DNA of 7,625 nucleotides, from assembly GCA_030043835.1 (NCBI GenBank), contig JASHWY010000127.1:1-7625 (forward strand), in the 5' to 3' direction. The notes under the pieces were generated by a model that saw only the letters and a list, made by a program, of their open reading frames with translations, was not told the origin of the DNA and did no database searches. The first letter of the stretch is position 1, and every line of letters starts with the position of its first letter. Shown one piece after another: positions 6,621 to 7,625 of the stretch. Source of the stretch: Thermoplasmata archaeon (GTDB lineage Archaea; Thermoplasmatota; Thermoplasmata; Lutacidiplasmatales; UBA184). A program made the translations under genes and the position numbers.

Positions 6621-7181
6621 TTACGGGCTCCGGGACGGCGGCGAGCCGCCGGGCGGCGGAGTACCCGGCGGCGGCGCTGTCGCGGGAACGCTCGGGCTGT
6701 TGGCCGCGGCGTACGAGAACGCCGATGGGGCGGGCTCGTTGCGCCAGGCCGCCCTCGGCACTTGCTGATTCTCGGTCGCCTGAACCGCCCGAACGCGCCA
6801 GGCGATGAGGCCGACCGTCACAAACAGCACGGCGAGGACCACGATGAGGCCCTCGAGCGCCTGGGAGGTCGAGCTGACGCCGTACGTCGGGCCGAGGCCG
6901 ATCGAGAGCAGCAGCACCGCGAACCCCATGCCGAAGAATCCCCATGCGAGCGACCGCTGGGCCCGCGGGTCGCGCGAGATCGATTCGGCGAGGTACGACC
7001 CGAGGGCGAAGATCAACGCGAGGATCCCGATGATGAGGAGGGCGCTGTAGTGGGCGTTGGCCGGGAAACTGATGTAGGTCAAGGCGAAGACGAGCGCGGC
7101 GATCACGAGGAAGATAACGGTCAGCACGGGGCCGCTCCAGCGGGCCCGGGATCCCGGAGTAGGCGGAGGGGAAGTCGCCAT
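6621..7181 (-). CDS. Four-helix integral membrane protein with a Pro-rich C-terminal tail, first gene of the SPFH operon
   Basis: 186 residues from ATG 7181. A GTG at 7205 would add eight residues but lies upstream of the transcript start predicted from the TATA box, so the ATG is chosen. Hydrophobic segments are at about 18-39, 45-67, 80-98 and 110-128, with short loops (SRDPRAQR between helices 2 and 3) and a basic WRVR after helix 4. Even helix number and Arg placement suggest both ends face the cytoplasm. The tail (~132-186) is Pro/Ser/Gly-rich and looks disordered, like the linkers of the next three proteins, so it may be a docking arm. No transporter, enzyme or channel signature was recognised. 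As the only clear integral membrane protein in the operon it is the best candidate for the membrane anchor of the SPFH/ribbon proteins, comparable in role to YdjH/YdjG; no sequence relationship is claimed. Confidence 0.83.
   Translation of the reverse strand: MATSPPPTPGSRARWSGPVLTVIFLVIAALVFALTYISFPANAHYSALLIIGILALIFALGSYLAESISRDPRAQRSLAWGFFGMGFAVLLLSIGLGPTYGVSSTSQALEGLIVVLAVLFVTVGLIAWRVRAVQATENQQVPRAAWRNEPAPSAFSYAAANSPSVPATAPPPGTPPPGGSPPSRSP
6628..6631 (-). promoter_or_regulatory. Weak Shine-Dalgarno site supporting the GTG start of the ribbon-helical gene
   Basis: GGAG on the minus strand lies eight bases before GTG 6619 and within the last codons of the upstream membrane-protein gene. It is short, so coupling with termination at 6621 probably helps initiation. 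Confidence 0.45.
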
Positions 7182-7190
7182 GATAGTTGC

Positions 7191-7206
7191 CGTGCGAAAA
7201 GGCACG
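7191..7206. repeat. Short inverted repeat between TATA box and predicted start (possible operator)
   Basis: CGTGC (7191-7195) and GCACG (7202-7206) are inverted around six bases. The site covers the DNA between the operon TATA box and the predicted transcription start, where an archaeal repressor would block polymerase. Five-base arms can arise by chance, so this is tentative. Confidence 0.25.
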
Positions 7207-7212
7207 AGAGAG

Positions 7213-7219
7213 TATATGG
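7213..7219 (-). promoter_or_regulatory. TATA box of the SPFH/zinc-ribbon operon
   Basis: On the minus strand CCATATA forms an AT patch in GC-rich DNA, centred near 7215. A start about 26 bp on falls at 7187-7189, where an A lies at 7188; this leaves a leader of about seven bases before ATG 7181. No Shine-Dalgarno site fits in that leader. The promoter sits in the 52-base gap behind the stop codon of the upstream gene. Confidence 0.55.
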
Positions 7220-7226
7220 GGTGAGC

Positions 7227-7246
7227 GCCCCGGCTAAAGCCGGGGC
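7227..7246 (-). repeat. Perfect 8-bp GC hairpin with 4-base loop over the stop codon of the right-edge gene
   Basis: Bases 7227-7234 (GCCCCGGC) and 7239-7246 (GCCGGGGC) are perfect reverse complements around a four-base loop. The TAG of the right-edge gene (7236-7234) lies at the loop and arm. No T-run follows on the minus strand, so a standard archaeal U-rich terminator is not shown. It may slow or end transcription, protect the mRNA end, or separate this gene from the operon promoter eight bases downstream. Confidence 0.55.
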
Positions 7247-7625
7247 TCGTCGTCCGCCGGCTTTTCCCGACGCTTCGGTGCCGGAGGGGCGGGAGGTGCC
7301 GGAGGTTCGGGGACCGACTTCGGTGCGGCCGGCTCGGCGGACGATACCGCGCTCGTCTCCGAACTGGGTGAGGCCTTCTTGGCCGACGCTGCCGCCGGAC
7401 CCGCAGGAGCCTTCCCGGGCTCTACCGCCGGTGGGGTTCCCTTCGATGGCACGGTTTGGGACCGAGGTCCCCCTTTGCCGCGCTGGAAGACGCTCTTGAT
7501 GCTCCCGATCGCTCCCCCGGAGCGGGCCGTAGGACGCCCGCGCGGGGAACTCACCACGACCCCTTCGACCGGGCGAATCGTGAGGGTCGAGATCGGCTGG
7601 CCGCACTTGGGACAGTTCGGGAACT
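7234..7625 (-). CDS. Zinc-ribbon protein with disordered tail, C-terminal part (5' end outside window)
   Basis: The frame is open from the right edge to TAG at 7236-7234, giving 129 visible residues. A GTG at 7557 could start a 107-residue protein, but the 22 codons upstream are open and encode FPNCPKCGQPIS, a zinc knuckle, so the gene very likely begins beyond the window. Only one CxxC pair is visible and no Cys follows, so this should be the second knuckle of a ribbon whose first half is outside. The rest is low-complexity: basic and Gly/Ser-rich (SSPRGRPTARS, RGKGGPRSQ), then Pro/Ala/Lys-rich with a PPAPPAPPAPKRREK end, probably disordered. It is on the same strand as the SPFH operon, 52 bases upstream, separated by a hairpin and a TATA box. 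Function unknown; shared ribbon style suggests a link with the operon. Confidence 0.7.
   Translation of the reverse strand, partial: FPNCPKCGQPISTLTIRPVEGVVVSSPRGRPTARSGGAIGSIKSVFQRGKGGPRSQTVPSKGTPPAVEPGKAPAGPAAASAKKASPSSETSAVSSAEPAAPKSVPEPPAPPAPPAPKRREKPADDEPRL

Noticed and set aside
6594..7499. A 301-codon plus-strand frame crossing the membrane-protein gene and the operon promoter.
   Set aside because: Arg/Asp/Glu/Pro-biased shadow that crosses two minus-strand genes and their intergenic promoter; no family resemblance.
7121..7606. A 161-codon minus-strand frame running from the right edge into the membrane-protein gene.
   Set aside because: It overlaps both the right-edge ribbon gene and the start of the membrane-protein gene and crosses the promoter; composition is shadow-like and no motif is seen.

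Overview
The window looks archaeal, most likely a high-GC member of the Thermoplasmata/Thermoplasmatota. Four things suggest this. A large secreted, membrane-anchored surface protein combines YVTN-type beta-propeller repeats, PKD/Ig-like domains and many N-glycosylation sequons. There is a dense set of small CxxCG zinc ribbons. TATA-like boxes lie where archaeal promoters should be, giving a leaderless and a near-leaderless gene start. Genes inside the operon instead carry Shine-Dalgarno sites. The lineage is inferred from style, not from a marker gene.

Layout, left to right. (1) About 2-244, plus strand: the 3' part of a gene ending in a zinc ribbon, cut by the left edge. (2) 249-3599, minus strand: a roughly 1116-residue surface protein with a signal peptide, 14 propeller-blade repeats, an Ig-like domain, three PKD-type domains, one transmembrane helix and a short cytoplasmic Pro-rich tail; its own TATA box sits 26 bp upstream of the ATG. 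(3) 3649-7181, minus strand: a four-gene operon transcribed right to left. Its order is a four-helix membrane protein, an N-terminal zinc ribbon joined to a helical domain, an SPFH/stomatin-like protein of the YdjI type with three C-terminal zinc ribbons, and a two-ribbon protein with a conserved C-terminal core. (4) 7234 to the right edge, minus strand: the 3' part of another zinc-ribbon protein with a disordered Pro/Ala/Lys-rich tail. A perfect 8-bp GC hairpin overlaps its stop codon just before the operon promoter.

The operon is the most interesting part. In Bacillus subtilis the YdjI SPFH protein with a C-terminal ribbon works with the membrane protein pair YdjG/YdjH to hold PspA at the membrane. 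Here an SPFH-ribbon protein, an integral membrane protein and two further ribbon proteins are co-transcribed without a visible PspA. I infer a membrane-associated scaffold, perhaps for envelope stress or membrane organisation, in which ribbons serve as protein-protein connectors. This is a hypothesis; no enzyme activity is visible in any of the four proteins. The neighbouring surface protein has its own promoter and need not be part of the system.

No RNA gene, mobile element, CRISPR array or origin was recognised. No stretch over 300 bases lacks a gene; the longest gaps are about 50 bases.
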